From positions 1,302,001-1,366,000 of the forward strand of contig OX336351.1 in assembly GCA_946902875.1 (NCBI GenBank): 64,000 nucleotides of DNA. The letters are read 5' to 3'. Under the pieces are notes generated by a model, which saw only the letters and a list, made by a program, of their open reading frames with translations, searched no databases and was not told the origin of the DNA. This DNA is from Nematopogon swammerdamellus (lineage: Eukaryota > Arthropoda > Insecta > Lepidoptera > Adelidae). Made by a program: the position numbers and the translations under genes. This document shows positions 52,464 to 62,409 of the stretch, one piece after another (positions within the stretch are counted from its first letter, which is position 1; each line of letters starts with the position of its first letter).

Positions 52464-52625
52464 TTGGAGCCAATTGGAGCAGGCCAAGTCTCCAAAAACA
52501 GCACCCGTTCACGAGCATCACGCCAGGGCCAGCCAATCCTTCCCTCAACCATATTTAAGGGTGAGAGGCGACCTGTATTCATTGAATCTAAATATCTCTG
52601 CCTATATTTAGTTTCGACTCCATCT
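52464..52625 (-). repeat. Repeat L, copy 2
   Basis: Inverted match to 29255-29350 (GCACCCGTTCACGAGCATCA, CCCTCAACCATATTTAAGGG, GAGAGGCGAC). The minus-strand frame is open (52403-52675) but has no recognised domain. Confidence 0.5.
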
Positions 52626-53106
52626 ATGTACATTAATGAACAACCAACTCCTCTAGAAGACTGACGAGACAGCAATAGTTCTGAAGCTTATCACACTTTG
52701 TACCTTCACTAAAGCAACTTACTTAGAAACAAATACGTCAGGCTTGCCAAACATCCGCTCAAAATTACCAAACTACCTTCGCCTGCAGCACTTCTAACGT
52801 ACGTCGAACATTCTCATTGCGAACGTCTAAAGAATTTAGAACGAGAGTACGTATTCGTACGTCGCAAGAGAATTCGCACGAACTATTTCAACTAACGATC
52901 CCTCAACACGAACGGCGCAGGGGCTATTCTCACAACATCGACCGTTACGGGCTAATTTACACTAAGCACTGCTAGCGGGCAAGGGCTGACCGCTTTGTAA
53001 CACCTCAAGGATGGTTCCTTAGGTAAAGTTGTTATTGGAAGACAAATTGAATTTGTTATGGTGTTGCGATGAACGGCTAGAGCTGATGAGTAGGGTCGAC
53101 TGGTGT
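52626..53106. other. No recognisable gene
   Basis: Unassigned DNA up to the mariner end. Confidence 0.35.
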
Positions 53107-53299
53107 TACATAGGGCACACTAAAAGTTTCCGGAATTGGCCACTTACATAAACAATATTTAAAAAGTAATTACAACATTTGAAAATGGAACTCTTTGGCT
53201 GTAGAATGCAGTTTGTTTCATCTGACTGTCAATTGTTTTTCCATTGTGGCGCCATTTTAAAAATTGCGTGTCTACATTAACATAAATTTAACCCGGGAA

Positions 53300-53749
53300 A
53301 ATTTTCGTAGTATGATTTTCTACGATTTTAAGTGTAATTTGACAGCTCATCAGAGCCTCGCTCGGCTTCAATCTGCTTTTGGCGATGAAGCACCATGCAA
53401 GACGACTATTTATTGCTGGTTTGCAGAATTCAAGCGCGGTCGTGTCAATCTCAGTGACGAATCTCGCGATGGTCGCCCGTTCACCGCTGTGAACAACAAA
53501 AACATCGATGCTGTGCGCCGTATGATCGAAACAGACAGGCATGTGACCTACCATGAGATTCGGGCATCCTTAGACATAGGCATGAGTCAAATACAATCAA
53601 TCCTACACAAACATTTGGGTGTGAGAAAGCTGTGCTCGCGGTGGATCCCACACAATTTGACCGAGGCTCAAAAACGCACCGCGTCACTTGGTGCAATGCC
53701 ATGCTTACCAGATTCAACAAAGGCGCTTCAAATTTGGTGTGGGACATAG
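53300..53749 (+). pseudogene. Mariner transposase, amino-terminal DNA-binding part
   Basis: The frame (53264-53749) starts with non-family sequence; from about residue 15 it reads as the mariner paired helix-turn-helix region: HQSLARLQSAFGDEAPCKTT, WFAEFKRGRVNLSDESRDGR, and at residues 127-133 the linker motif WIPHNLT. Shortly after, near 53685, the family reading moves to another frame (CNAMLTRFNKGASNLVWDIV then TGD), which stops at the deletion joint. This part would bind the terminal repeats; without the catalytic core it cannot cut. Confidence 0.85.
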
Positions 53750-53755
53750 TAACAG

Positions 53756-53965
53756 GTGACGGCACCTTGTGACTTTTTTCTGTTCCCAAAAATTAAGAAC
53801 CAATTACGCGGTCAACGATTTTCATCACCAGAAGAGGCTGTCGAAGAATATGAAAAACACGTTTCTGAGGTCACCACGGAGGAGTGGCACAAAAGTTTTC
53901 AAAATGGCTTTAATCGTATGAAAAAGTGCATTTACGCAAAGGGAGAATATTTTGAGAAACAATAA
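53756..53965 (+). pseudogene. Mariner transposase, carboxyl-terminal part
   Basis: Resumes after the deletion at TAPCDFFLFPKIKNQLRG, which includes the Asp that is third in the D,D34D triad, followed by FSSPEEAVEEYEKHV, EEWHKSFQNGFNRMKKCIYA and GEYFEKQ-stop. The region between the TGD of the first Asp motif and this point, with the second Asp, is absent. Frame is open to the normal family stop. Confidence 0.85.
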
Positions 53966-54077
53966 ATGAATTTTTGACCTTTAATGGTATTTTATTCTTA
54001 TTAATTCCGGAAACTTTTAGTGTGTCCCACGTATCAATGCACAGGCACCGTGCCTTCGTACATAAATAAATAATTTC

Positions 54078-54145
54078 ACGCCTATTTCCCGGTGGGGTAG
54101 GCAGAGACAACGGATCTCCACGTGCCACGATCCTGACACACCTCT
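54078..54145 (+). repeat. Repeat J copy
   Basis: TCACGCCTATTTCCCGGTGG, GGTAGGCAGAGACAACGGAT and CCACGATCCTGACACACCTC. Confidence 0.7.
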
Positions 54146-54224
54146 TCCGTATCTTCCACTCTCATATAATGTTCTTCGTGCATGCATTTACGCTTTTTGA
54201 GCACATGCCCGAAAAAGGATTTAC

Positions 54225-54800
54225 AAAAACCGGCCAAGTGCGAGTCGGGATGGCGCAACGAGGTTTCTGCACCACAAAAAATTACCTTTGTACCGTACCG
54301 TGTGGGGCCGGTACTGTACCGTGTGGGGCCGGTACTTGAAAAGAATAGCCCCACTGCATCTCTCCCCGTGTATGTTGTAAAAGGCGACTAAGGGATATGA
54401 CTCCCTTCTTATATTACTAGGTGGTAGGGTTTAACCCGCCCGGGTTGGTACCACCGCACTGAATGAAAGGTCGGTCGAAACGGCTATGTAAATAGTTTGT
54501 GTTTTCCGTCCAGTTCAGTGTAGCCGGCACGACCGAAGGGAAGCACTGACGTGGCACCAAGTTCACCCGTTGTTATGGGCTGACATCACTGATGTTGCAG
54601 GGGATGTAGCCAACCGTGTCAGTTTCCATAAAAAAAAAACCTTTCTTGTATTAATTAAATTTTTTCCGTTAGTTTTTTCTTATTATTTGTTGTTATATCC
54701 GCCAAAATAACACATTCTGTGAAAATTTCAACCGGCTAGCTACATATTATGGTTCCAATGATACAGCCATCGGAAGGACGGACGGACGGCCGTACAGATT
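54225..54800 (+). repeat. Repeat G split by a SINE-C insertion
   Basis: Head AAAACCGGCCAAGTGCGAGT at 54225-54294; continuation CTTTCTTGTATTAATTAAAT, TATTTGTTGTTATATCCGCC and ACGGACGGACGGCCGTACAG at 54640-54800. The SINE at 54295-54638 sits between, at the position where other copies read from CACAAAAAA to TTTCTTGTAT. Confidence 0.8.
54295..54638 (+). mobile_element. SINE-C, full-length reference copy
   Basis: Starts with a duplicated 20-bp unit (GTACCGTGTGGGGCCGGTAC twice), then AAAAGAATAGCCCCACTGCA, AAAAGGCGACTAAGGGATAT and, from ATTACTAGGTGGTAGGGTTT onward, the SINE-B body and tail with its CAGTTTCCATAAAAAAAA end. No tRNA or 5S-like promoter is visible in the head. Confidence 0.88.
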
Positions 54801-55169
54801 GTCAGCCACGGTAGCGCAGTGGTGCGGTCGGTCGACTGTCGGTCGGACCATAAGCCACACCTGGGCGCGGTCAGTGGATGGATGGGTGACCGCTCGACCG
54901 TCGGAGGCTGACCGTGGTTCGGATTCCACGTAAAACTGTAGGTCCCTTCCCTTCTTTGGGTTTTAACCCGCCCGGTTTGGTACTACCGCACTTAATGAAA
55001 GTTCGGTTGAAACGGCTATTTAAATAGTTCGTATTTTCCGTCCAGGTCAATGTAGCCGGCGCGACCGAAGTGAAGCACTGACACGGCACCTAGTTCGCCA
55101 AGGTGTTATGGGCTGACATCACGGATGTAGTAGGTGATGTAGCCAACCGCGTCAGTTTACATAAAAAAA
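54801..55169 (+). mobile_element. SINE-B, full-length, diverged 5S-like part
   Basis: GTCAGCCACGGTAGCGCAGT, then CATAAGCCACACCTGGGCG, GGTCAGTGGATGGATGGGTG (5S-like), GGAGGCTGACCGTGGTTCGG, body and GTTTACATAAAAAAAT tail. It lies directly behind Repeat G. Confidence 0.9.
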
Positions 55170-55204
55170 TATCGTGCCTTCGTACGGAAACCATTGTAGT
55201 ACAT

Positions 55205-55285
55205 ACATACACAACGTCACGCCTGTTTCCCGGTGGGGTAGGCAGAGACAACGGACCCCCGCGTGCCACGATCCTGACACACTTC
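55205..55285 (+). repeat. Repeat J copy
   Basis: CACGCCTGTTTCCCGGTGGG, GTAGGCAGAGACAACGGACC and CCACGATCCTGACACAC. Confidence 0.7.
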
Positions 55286-55337
55286 TGCCTCTCATAATGT
55301 TCTTCACGCATGTTCATCGGTTACGGGCACTATTTTT

Positions 55338-55455
55338 TTTTATTGAAAGCGCGAGGTATTAGGTGTCTAACGACGTCCATGGACATTCGGTCGCATGCGG
55401 AGGTTGCGAATGCCATGCCGGCCTGACAGGTGCCCATTCACGCCTCAATTTCGTT
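55338..55455 (-). repeat. Repeat H copy
   Basis: GGTATTAGGTGTCTAACGAC, TTCGGTCGCATGCGGAGGTT and ATGCCGGCCTGACAGGTGCC. Confidence 0.7.
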
Positions 55456-55559
55456 ATAGCTTTCATGTCACGTTCCTGTCAGGGGGGCCGGAGGTACGAA
55501 CCTATTCTTATTTTTAAGTTGCCTAATGTATTACGTACGATGTATCACTCCTGTACTCT

Positions 55560-55862
55560 TTTAGGTTTCCGTATCCCGAACGGAAGCCTTTTACTAAGCC
55601 TACGACGTTTGTCTGTCCGCCCATCCGTCCGTCTGTCCGAGGGCTGTATCTCTTGAACCGTAATAGGTAGCCCGATGAAATTTTCACAGAATATGTGTTA
55701 CTATGGCGGATATAATATATATATACAGCAAATAATAAAAATAGAAAAAGTAAAAAAATAAGGAGGGCTCCCATACAAGAAATGTGTTTTTTTTTTAATT
55801 TTTTTTTTTTTGGTTCGGAAACCTCGGTGCGCGAGTCCGACTCGCACTAGGCCGGTTTTTCA
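55560..55862 (-). repeat. Repeat G, full copy
   Basis: TTTAGGTTTCCGTATCCCGA, GTCCGAGGGCTGTATCTCTT, ATGAAATTTTCACAGAATAT, CCATACAAGAAATGTG and CGACTCGCACTAGGCCGG. Confidence 0.8.
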
Positions 55863-56145
55863 TATTTACTCGAGAACTACCTACTCAACCTCTTGATATG
55901 GAGTTTTCATCGACTTTATCGCAAGCAGAGCCGCGGGCACAACTAGTTTTTACATAATCTTACAGAGACGCAGGAAAGGAGATTGTAAAAACAAAGTAAT
56001 CAGTAGATTATACGCCACAAGGCGCATCTAACGCTGACAAAACCACTCCCAAGACTCCACTTTACATTTTCATACAAATAAGTTGGAAGCTCGTTGAAAT
56101 GTTTATATTAACCAGGTCAGAGTACTTTCAAAGGTTGACTTACAG
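55863..56145. other. No recognisable gene
   Basis: Contains a short Repeat F-end piece (GCAGAGCCGCGGGCACAACT). Otherwise unassigned. Confidence 0.35.
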
Positions 56146-56212
56146 TTTTTATGCAATCCGGTATGGGTGGGTGCCATTTCGGAGAATTCCCTTTATATTG
56201 CTGGCTATAACG
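56146..56212 (-). repeat. SINE-A tail fragment
   Basis: TTTTTATGCAATCCGGTATG, GGTGCCATTTCGGAG and TTGCTGGCTATA; middle lost. Confidence 0.55.
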
Positions 56213-56271
56213 TGTTATATGAACGCTTATAGAAAAAATGTTGTCCTTATTTGTGATACATTTTTAGAAAT

Positions 56272-56450
56272 AGTGATGACTCGTACCATGTAGGCAGTGG
56301 CAATCATCTTTGTATATGTAGACTAAGTGGACGCAAAAAAAAGTATTCAGCGAAGTTTATGCCAGTTATTCTTCGCTGTGATAATCGAACTGGCAAAGAG
56401 GAATATCCGAGTGAGTCTATGGATGATGAATAAAGAATTAAGAATATACT
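56272..56450. repeat. Repeat D copy, inverted
   Basis: GCAGTGGCAATCATCTTTGT, TAGACTAAGTGGACGC, TCTTCGCTGTGATAATCGAA and GATGATGAATAAAGAATTAA. Confidence 0.7.
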
Positions 56451-56530
56451 AGAGTGGTTCCGTAAAGCTGAAGGCCTGGAGGAAAATTGGAGAGGCGTAT
56501 GTCCAGCAGCTGAGGCATACACACAGACGG

Positions 56531-56705
56531 ACTGACTAGAGGAAAACACAGCCGATGTTCCTATACGGTCGTCTTCTATCCAGTAAGGTGGTACCAACTG
56601 ATTTAACACGGTAATTTGAGCCTACCACCTGCCAGAAGAGGTGTGTCAGGATCGTGGCACTCGGAGATCCGTTGTCGCTGCCTACCCCACAGGGAAATAT
56701 GCGCT
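56531..56705 (-). repeat. SINE-A body fragment followed by inverted Repeat J
   Basis: GACTAGAGGAAAACACAGCC, CATCCAG-like TATCCAGTAAGGTGGTACCA and TTGAGCCTACCACCTGCC, then GGTGTGTCAGGATCGTGGCA and CCGTTGTCGCTGCCTACCCC (Repeat J). Confidence 0.6.
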
Positions 56706-57124
56706 CTATTAATGTGAAGATAAAGTCTAAAATGCCTTGCTGAAAATTTTCACAAAACTGATATTTTTTATAGCCCGCGAAAATAGCTCGGAAATCTTCA
56801 AAGGTCAGTAAACTCGTCCTTCAAACCCTTGTCTTCGCGAAGGCTGAGCTGACGTTTCGGCGATGAAATTGGCCGAATTGGCCCTTTACGCTTCGCTAGC
56901 CCAGCCACTCGTGTCAATTTATATGAAAATATAAAAAAAATATCTTAAAAATTATTAATATAATTCCACGAAAAGTGAAAAGTTTGGTATAATCCTCGAC
57001 ATGTAAACCCAGTGAAGCTATAAAAGGGTTAACTGTATTGTTTTGTTCTCTGGTATAGCTGATTTTTATTATGATATAATTAGGACAGACCGAACGTTAC
57101 AGAAGTAGAAAAAGAAACAAATTA
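56706..57124. other. No recognisable gene
   Basis: Unassigned DNA. Confidence 0.35.
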
Positions 57125-57330
57125 ATTTATTATTAAGGGGGCAGACTTAAAACCAGCCGCAACTACCTACTTGTTAGGTTTTGCATCGTGCTGTGTCTGC
57201 TCCCTTTCAGCTAAAAAAAATATTTTTACATTTTTATTTTTATAATCTTGTTTTGTTATTTTATAGTTTTGGCTGAATAAACGTTTTTCTTTCTTTCTTT
57301 CTTTCTTTCTTTCTTTCATTTATTTATTTA
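57125..57330 (+). repeat. Probable LINE 3' tail with (CTTT)n
   Basis: TTTTGGCTGAATAAACGTTT leads into a (CTTT) run at about 57287-57320, the type of simple tail found on some insect non-LTR elements. No coding sequence remains. Confidence 0.4.
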
Positions 57331-57647
57331 TATTAGAGAACATACAGCCATTCACATAGTATATAATAGGTGTACGTGTTTCCCCGATTAGTAGGGTGTC
57401 TGACGGCAAGAGTTAGGTGTTTAAATTAATTAAAATGAAATAACACATTGTAGGAAAATGTATTAAACATTAATCAGCATTAATGTGGGTTTTATTTTTT
57501 GAAGACTACAGCTTCCAGATGTCCTGCATTTCGTTGCACGCACTCGTGGAATCTGTCTATCGCATTTTGCATAACACGCCGGAGAATAGCAGGCTCAACT
57601 TGGCTTATTATTACACAAAGGATATTTTCTTTGAGCTCAGCGATATA
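57331..57647. other. No recognisable gene
   Basis: Unassigned DNA upstream of SINE-A; the frames at 57483-57749 run into the SINE. Confidence 0.35.
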
Positions 57648-58047
57648 TTTTTTTTATGTAATCCGGTATGGGTGGCTGAGTCAGAGGGGCCAAAGCGCAT
57701 ACTCCGACCAGCCAATATCACCTCCGAGAAGGTAGGTGCCATACCGTAGACTTCCCTGGATTGCTGGCTATACTGGACTAGAGGAGAACACAAGGCTGCT
57801 ATGCGGCCATCTTACATCTAGTACGGTGGTACCAACCCAGTCAGCTACAATTTGAGCCTACCACCTAGTAAGGGGCAAGGGAAGGGACCTACAGTTTTAC
57901 ACCGGTTTCGAACGGTGAAGCAGAAGGTGTAGGTATGCACGTAAATTTTTTCTTCAGAAAAAGCTCAGTGGTACACGCCGACCGGATGCGAACCGCGGAC
58001 CTCTCGCATGAGAAGCCGATGCCCAAACCACTCGGCCACTCGCCGCT
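57648..58047 (-). mobile_element. SINE-A, full-length
   Basis: Poly-T, ATGTAATCCGGTATGGGTGG, body, and head complement (ATGCGAACCGCGGACCTCTC, ATGAGAAGCCGATGCCC, CCACTCGGCCACTCGCCGC). Confidence 0.9.
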
Positions 58048-58969
58048 TGGGGTATTGATGTAAACTTTGCTCTTAAGATACCACCACAGGAAAAAGTCCA
58101 CGGGGTCAAATCTGGCGGCCGTGGAGGCCATCGGATATCCCCAAAGCTGTATATAAATTTTAGAGGAAACAGCTCACGAAGTTGGTCCATAGTGGCTCTT
58201 GCAAATTCAAACGTTTTTTTTTTATATTTAAACTTAGAATACTAATCCGCACGAAAGATGAATCTACTGCGCCTCTCTCCCCGCGCTTAATTCAAACGGT
58301 TTTTTTTTAAATATTTAAATTTAGAATCCCAACTCTTACGTGAGACACCCGTATATTTTTATGTTTGCCTGGGATAATATAACAAATATCTCTTACTGTT
58401 GAAATCTAATTTAAGCTGGGATTAGATGGCAAAAACTATATGGAATCGTTTTACTAACTCTTCCCGTGCATGCAGTAAAAGGCGACTAAGGGATAAGGAC
58501 AAGGTGCCGTGAAATAGAGAGGAAATATAAAATAGTTAAAACACCGACTTCATTATATAGTTCTATACACCCAAAAGTATTCGTGGCTTCACAGCTTCAA
58601 GCTAGCGCCGAATGTAAGCCGAAGTGCACATGCGAGAGAAAACAACTTGCAAAGCCTCCCCATCCGAGCTGAGCCAAGGCCAGATGATCTCAGATTTGCG
58701 TGCACAGACCGACCCCTCGCCGAAACACTCGTCGCGAGGAGTTTTCTCCGAGACGATTACACAACTAAGTCGTATTTGATGAGATACTTTTCACTATTTT
58801 GTACTTTTAGCCCAACTCGGCGAATAACTGCTTAGCGTGTTGACAATGAGGGAGTTTAGGTGCAAAAAAAAGAGCTCCGTGGGTAAATCTTTGCGTTTTT
58901 AGCGGTATGACCTCTAGAAAATCTTTCTTGTAGATTCTGAGGTAAATATAAATTTCAAGGACATAACAT
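58048..58969. other. No gene; small Repeat I / C-head piece at 58460-58515
   Basis: CAGTAAAAGGCGACTAAGGG and ATAAGGACAAGGTGCCGTG match the Repeat I end. Otherwise unassigned. Confidence 0.4.
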
Positions 58970-59440
58970 TATATGCTTACGAGATTGAGAACCGTCACAG
59001 ACGAACATGCATTGTAGAACTTTGTTCCAATGTGTACCCATGAACCCCGAAAATTTCTAACCATAGAGACAGACAGATTGACTTTGTAGCGAACTTATAA
59101 ATAGTTCAAGTTTTTGCAAACGAAACCAAAAAATGTTTGATCAAAGTGCAAACAAGAAAACCACGACAGACGGACAAACCAGCAAATAGAAGTACGGATA
59201 TAAATTGTAGCGAAACTAATCTCAGTTTGTGCACATGAATCCAAAATAGTACTATACTGTATTTTATCGAAGTAAAAGTAATTTCATTTATATCCACGAA
59301 ATGTCTGATCAAACTGCATAGTGTTAGAAAACCGCAACAGACGAACAATCCAGCAAAGAGACGGACGGATAGATTTTTTCGCGAAACTAATATAGCTAGT
59401 TCCAGTTTCAGAACCCTAAAAATCTCTGATCAAAGCGCCT
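58970..59440. repeat. Degenerate tandem repeat, about 175-190-bp unit, roughly three units
   Basis: Recurring blocks in the same order: a CACGACAGACGGACAAACCA / CGCAACAGACGAACAATCCA block, GGAT-A then TTGTAGCGAAACTAAT-like block, CAGTTT-TGCA, a CCAAAA-T block and CTGATCAAACTGCA / TTGATCAAAGTGCA. Units have diverged and partly decayed; non-coding. Confidence 0.65.
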
Positions 59441-59606
59441 TGTACTTCCCTAGGGGAGCTACTATCCTTTGACAAGTGAGGTATTTGCTTTGAATGGGCT
59501 TTCCTCTTGCTAAACTTGCTCCCTCAGGACCGGATAGGACGCGTGTTTCGGGAAGGTCTATGACGTAGTTGAGCGCGCGACTGGGCAAATATCAGATAGC
59601 AACTGA

Positions 59607-59845
59607 TTTTTTTTTTTTTTATGTAATCCGGTATGGTTGGCTGTGTCGGAGGGGCCAAAGCACATGCTCTGACTAGCCAATAACACCTCCGAGAAGGTAG
59701 GTGCCATACCGGAGACTTCCCTGGATTGCTGGCTATACTGAACTAGAGGAGAACACAGCCGAGGCTGCTATGCGGCCATCTTACATCCAGTACGGTGGTA
59801 ACAACCCAGTCGGCTACAATTTGAGCCTTGTAAAGGGCAAGGGAA
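59607..59845 (-). mobile_element. SINE-A, 5'-truncated
   Basis: Poly-T, ATGTAATCCGGTATGGTTGG to CGGCTACAATTTGAGCC and AAAGGGCAAGGGAA; the tRNA-like head is absent. Confidence 0.85.
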
Positions 59846-60600
59846 TTCCTGTAAAATACAATTAGAACGAAAAATTTAAGTGATCTAAAATAGTTTACAC
59901 TTAAAATCAGCACGTTGGAAGAAACTATGTGCACAGTTCCTTCGTATCGCACTGTGTTTTGTTTTGTTTTTTGTTTTTGTTTTTTATACCACGACATGTG
60001 GCATCATTTCACCTACAAGTACACTGGGTACACTCTCCATTTGAATAATATGCGCCCGCATTCTTATTTTATTTTGTATTATCTGTTTTCTTTCTATTTA
60101 TGTATTTTATTCTTATGTGTAAAATTTAATGAACGGACTCCACAGGTTGCTGTCAAACTATATAAACTACACCTTGAGTAGATTTTACGTTTTCGATACG
60201 ACGATTTTTGAAGAAACATATTTTTTTTTTTTTGTTTAAACGTAGTAACTCCACTGGTTTCGTTTTTCTTATTTTATGTTCATTTTATTATTGTATTTTA
60301 CAACTGTATGTTTCTTAAATACAATAATTCAAATTAAATGTACGTTTTTGCAGTCGCGCGCAAATTTTACCGAATAATCTTGCGGATAGGCGGCGCGTCT
60401 CTCCTTATGGGAGTAATATGAGTTCGCGGCGGGATCTACTGGTCGATTGTTTTTTGTGATTTACGAGTGTGCGCCTGGTTGATCTTCGTGTTGAGGGAGG
60501 ACCGTTTTTGGGCGTGTAATTTATATGTTTGTCCTGAAGATATACGTTCCGTTGCTACGTCAGTTTTATTACTCTTGTCATTGTATCTACTGTATGAGGA
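59846..60600. other. No recognisable gene
   Basis: A/T-rich; nothing recognised. Confidence 0.4.
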
Positions 60601-60926
60601 TTTTTTATTTCATGGAAACTGACACGGTCGGCTACATCTCCTACAACATCCGTGATGTCAGCCAATAACACTTTGGTGAACTGGGTGCCACGTCAGTGCT
60701 TCCCTTAGGTCGTGCCGGAGACACTGAAATGGACGGAAAACACGAACTATTTACATAGCCGTTTCGACTGACCTTTCATACAGTGTGGTGGTATCAACCC
60801 GGGCGGGTTGAGCCCTACCACCTAGTAATATAAGAAAGAAGTCATATCCCTTAGTCGCCTTTTACGACATTCACGGGGAGAGATGCAGTGGGGCTATTAT
60901 TTTAAAGTTCCGGCCCCACACGGTAC
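60601..60926 (-). mobile_element. SINE-C, nearly full-length
   Basis: CATGGAAACTGACACGGTCG, SINE-B body to TACCACCTAGTAATATAAGA, then AGTCATATCCCTTAGTCGCC, TTTTACGACATTCACGGGGA, GATGCAGTGGGGCTATTATT and CGGCCCCACACGGTAC. Only one copy of the starting 20-bp unit is present. Confidence 0.85.
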
Positions 60927-60927
60927 G

Positions 60928-61232
60928 TCGTCCGTGATGTCAGCCCACCTTGGTGAACTAGGTGCTATGTCAGTGTTTCCCTTCGGTCGTGCCGGCTGCA
61001 CTGAACTGACAGAAAACACGAACCGACCTTTCATTCAGTGCGGTAGTATCTACCCGGGCGGGATAAACCCTACCACCTAGTAAGGTAAGAAGGGAAGGGA
61101 CCTACAGTTTTACGTGGAATCTGAACCACGGTCAGCCTTTAACGGTCGAGCGGTCACCCATCCAAGTACTGACCGCGCCCAGGTGTGCTTACCAACAGTC
61201 GACCGACCGAACTACTGAGATAAAGAAGCTGA
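60928..61232 (-). mobile_element. SINE-B, full head, tail lost
   Basis: From GTCCGTGATGTCAGCCCACC to CCAAGTACTGACCGCGCCCA, GGTGTGCTTACCAACAGTCG and a mutated outer end (GATAAAGAAGCTGA). It ends 86 bp before the exon at 61318. Confidence 0.85.
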
Positions 61233-61317
61233 TAAAATGCTGGAAATACAATTTAAATTTGTATTGCATCTTTGCTGCTGCATTCGGCCACACTAAACCT
61301 GTGTCGTCTTTTTGCAG

Positions 61318-61466
61318 TGCTCTCGTGCGGCGAGGTGGGAGCGGCGGGACTGAGCAGGCACACGGTGAAGCGCTACAGTGGCCTCTACACGGGCCCCTAC
61401 TTCGATCCCACCGCCCCCACCAACATCACCACACAGCTGGGCACGCACGCCTATCTGCCTTGTAAG
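61318..61466 (+). CDS. dpr-like: Internal exon of a Dpr-like immunoglobulin-superfamily gene
   Basis: 149-bp exon preceded by CTGTGTCGTCTTTTTGCAG (polypyrimidine tract and AG at 61316-61317) and followed by the strong donor AAG|GTGAGT. It starts with two bases of a split codon and ends on a codon boundary (phase 1 in, phase 0 out), giving 49 residues. The first part is linker; then GPYFDPTAPTNITTQLGTHA and YLPCK begin an Ig V-type domain: strand A/B with the first conserved Cys just before the exon end. This matches the Dpr family of insects, where GPYFD-x4-P-x-N-x-T and the Cys-Lys/Arg-Val exon joint are characteristic. Dpr proteins are membrane receptors that bind DIP partners at synapses (family knowledge). 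The rest of the gene is outside or not recognised in this window. Confidence 0.85.
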
Positions 61467-61557
61467 GTGAGTCTATTTATAGGGAAAGTGCGAGGTTGGC
61501 TGGAGGAAACACAATTAGCAATAAGTATTTATTTCACCTACAACCAACGAGCACACA

Positions 61558-61899
61558 TGCCTACAACATCCGTGATGTCATGTCCATAACACCTGGTGAA
61601 CTAGGTGCCATGTCAGTGCTTACCTTCATTTCATGTCGGCAACACTGAACTGGACGGAAAACACTAACTATTTACATAGCCGTTTCGACCGACGTTTCGT
61701 TCAGTGCGGTGGTGCCAAACCGGCCAGGATAAACCCTACCACCTAGTAAGGTAAGAAGGGAAGGGACCTAGAGTTTTACGTGGAAGTCGAACCACGGTCA
61801 GCCTCCATCGGTCGAGCGGTCACCCATCCAAGTACTGACCAAGCTCAGCGTTTCTTAACAACAGTCGACCGACCGCACCACTGAGCTACCGAGGCTGAC
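61558..61899 (-). mobile_element. SINE-B, near full-length, without tail end
   Basis: ACAACATCCGTGATGTCATG, body, then CCAAGTACTGACCAAGCTCA, GCGTTTCTTAACAACAGTCG and CACTGAGCTACCGAGGCTGAC. About 90 bp downstream of the exon. Confidence 0.88.
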
Positions 61900-62409
61900 A
61901 ATAAAATGTTTGTTATCTTTTCAAAGGACATGTACAATAGTATATTTACGAATTTTATTGAAGAAAGAACCCTATCTAATTTAATTTACTATAATTATTA
62001 AGGAATTAGACTATTTTAGAAGGTATATACATTTATATTCTTTTCTGCTATTGTCAAATTCTGAAAAAAAAAACATTACAAAATCTACAAGGATTTATTC
62101 ATTCGTACTACCATCCTTCGTCACCCAGCCCTCCCTTATCGCACAAATAGCAAAAATGTACCCTAACAAGCCCCCCTCTTTGTCAGTGCGCTCCTCAGGA
62201 GCGGCGTCGCTTTGAAAGATATCTCTTGCAAGTCCGCGGACACAGTAAAGCGCTGTAAATGGATTTACTGGCGAGGAGGACTCCTAGATACCTCTTTGGC
62301 GAAGTGGATGGAGCAACATGACCTAGTTGCCTAGTTGTATCGAGCACTGGCACCACGGAGAAAATAGATAAGAGAGGACTTGATGCTCGCTCTAATTTCT
62401 AGTAATATT
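61900..62409. other. No recognisable gene
   Basis: Unassigned; no second exon with an Ig signature found here. Confidence 0.4.

Larger units (their letters stand above)
53109..54031 (+). mobile_element. Mariner element, internally deleted
   Basis: Terminal inverted repeats share ACACTAAAAGTTTCCGGAATT; TA lies at both sides (53107-53108 and 54032-54033). The left end reads CATAGGGCACAC where the right reads CGTGGGACACAC, i.e. the left end has small changes. The interior is about 0.4-0.5 kb shorter than a usual mariner, with the central catalytic region missing. Contains the transposase pieces listed separately. Confidence 0.9.

Noticed and set aside
61272..61317. Upstream extension of the Dpr frame with an ATG at 61272
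   Set aside because: Polypyrimidine tract and AG at 61316-61317 mark an intron end; the open frame there is fortuitous.
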